Source of the DNA: Sedimenticola sp.
GTDB taxonomy: Bacteria > Pseudomonadota > Gammaproteobacteria > Chromatiales > Chromatiaceae
Length of the DNA: 6,201 nucleotides
Reading direction: 5' to 3'
Assembly: GCA_027023915.1 (NCBI GenBank)
Contig: JALVUB010000201.1
Coordinates: 1 to 6,201 of the forward strand
Part shown: positions 6,007 through 6,201 of the stretch, piece after piece
Layout: every line of letters begins with the position of its first letter
Position numbering within the stretch: position 1 is the first letter of the stretch
The notes under the pieces: model-generated
What the model was told of the DNA's origin: nothing
The model's database searches: none
Seen by the model: the letters and a program-made list of their open reading frames with translations, nothing else
Position numbers and translations under genes: made by a program

Positions 6007-6201
6007 GTTTACCAGAACATCGAGAATAACCCAACTAAGGCATCTCTTACGGCACAAACCGAAGAATAACGCATAGGATTCTCTGAAAATTTCCGTTTTC
6101 CCAAGCAATAAGCCACTCGGATGATTTTTTCCAATCTTCCAACGAATCGCTCGCCGAAAATCCTCTCTGAAATGGCTAGAGGGGGCCTTTTGGGCCGTTT
6201 T
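6007..6201. other. Upstream region of the helicase gene, no gene supported
   Basis: This stretch is AT-richer than the rest of the window. No convincing promoter pair or ribosome binding site for the helicase could be picked out. The helicase frame on the minus strand has no stop codon across all 65 codons here, and the only conventional start in it is a TTG at 6108, so a longer N-terminus starting outside the window cannot be fully excluded. Near the end, GGCC TTTTG GGCC (plus strand, about 6184-6196) could form only a 4-bp stem. Confidence 0.4.

Noticed and set aside
6181..6201. GGCC-TTTTG-GGCC followed by GTTTT as a terminator at the window end
   Set aside because: Only four base pairs can form, the T run is short, and no plus-strand gene ends there.
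1..6201. CRISPR array, riboswitch, rRNA or tRNA genes
   Set aside because: No regularly spaced direct repeats and no recognisable structured RNA were seen on either strand.

Overview
The window looks like chromosomal DNA from a GC-rich, facultatively anaerobic or denitrifying proteobacterium, most likely gamma or beta. This rests on a UbiT-type ubiquinone biosynthesis protein and the N-terminus of an NnrS-type protein, which share one FNR/Anr/Dnr-like operator. The species cannot be read from the sequence.

Left part (1-1716): the first 117 bases are the start of a divergent nnrS-like gene on the minus strand, running off the window edge. The 137-bp gap to ubiT holds a TTGA-N6-TCAA box with a plausible -10 element on each side at nearly the same distance, so one regulator site could activate both genes when oxygen is low or NO is present. 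ubiT (+) is followed, with an 8-nt overlap and a TTG start, by a glycerate 2-kinase gene. That kinase appears to lack about 60 residues internally, including the conserved P-x-A-D-G-G-E-G segment. A short hairpin and T-tract then end the unit.

Middle part (1717-2825): a complete IS30-family insertion sequence of about 1.1 kb, with an intact DDE transposase on the minus strand and imperfect terminal inverted repeats. It sits in the T-tract of the terminator, between two convergent host genes.

Right part (2826-6201): one long minus-strand gene for a superfamily 1 (Upf1/DNA2-like) helicase of about 1046 residues. It has an uncharacterised N-terminal region of about 300 residues and a long charged, coiled-coil-like insert between helicase motifs Ia and II. 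Its partners, if any, lie outside the window. It may be a nucleic-acid-directed defence or repair enzyme, but the sequence alone does not show which. The last 195 bases hold no gene I can support, although the helicase frame stays open to the window edge.
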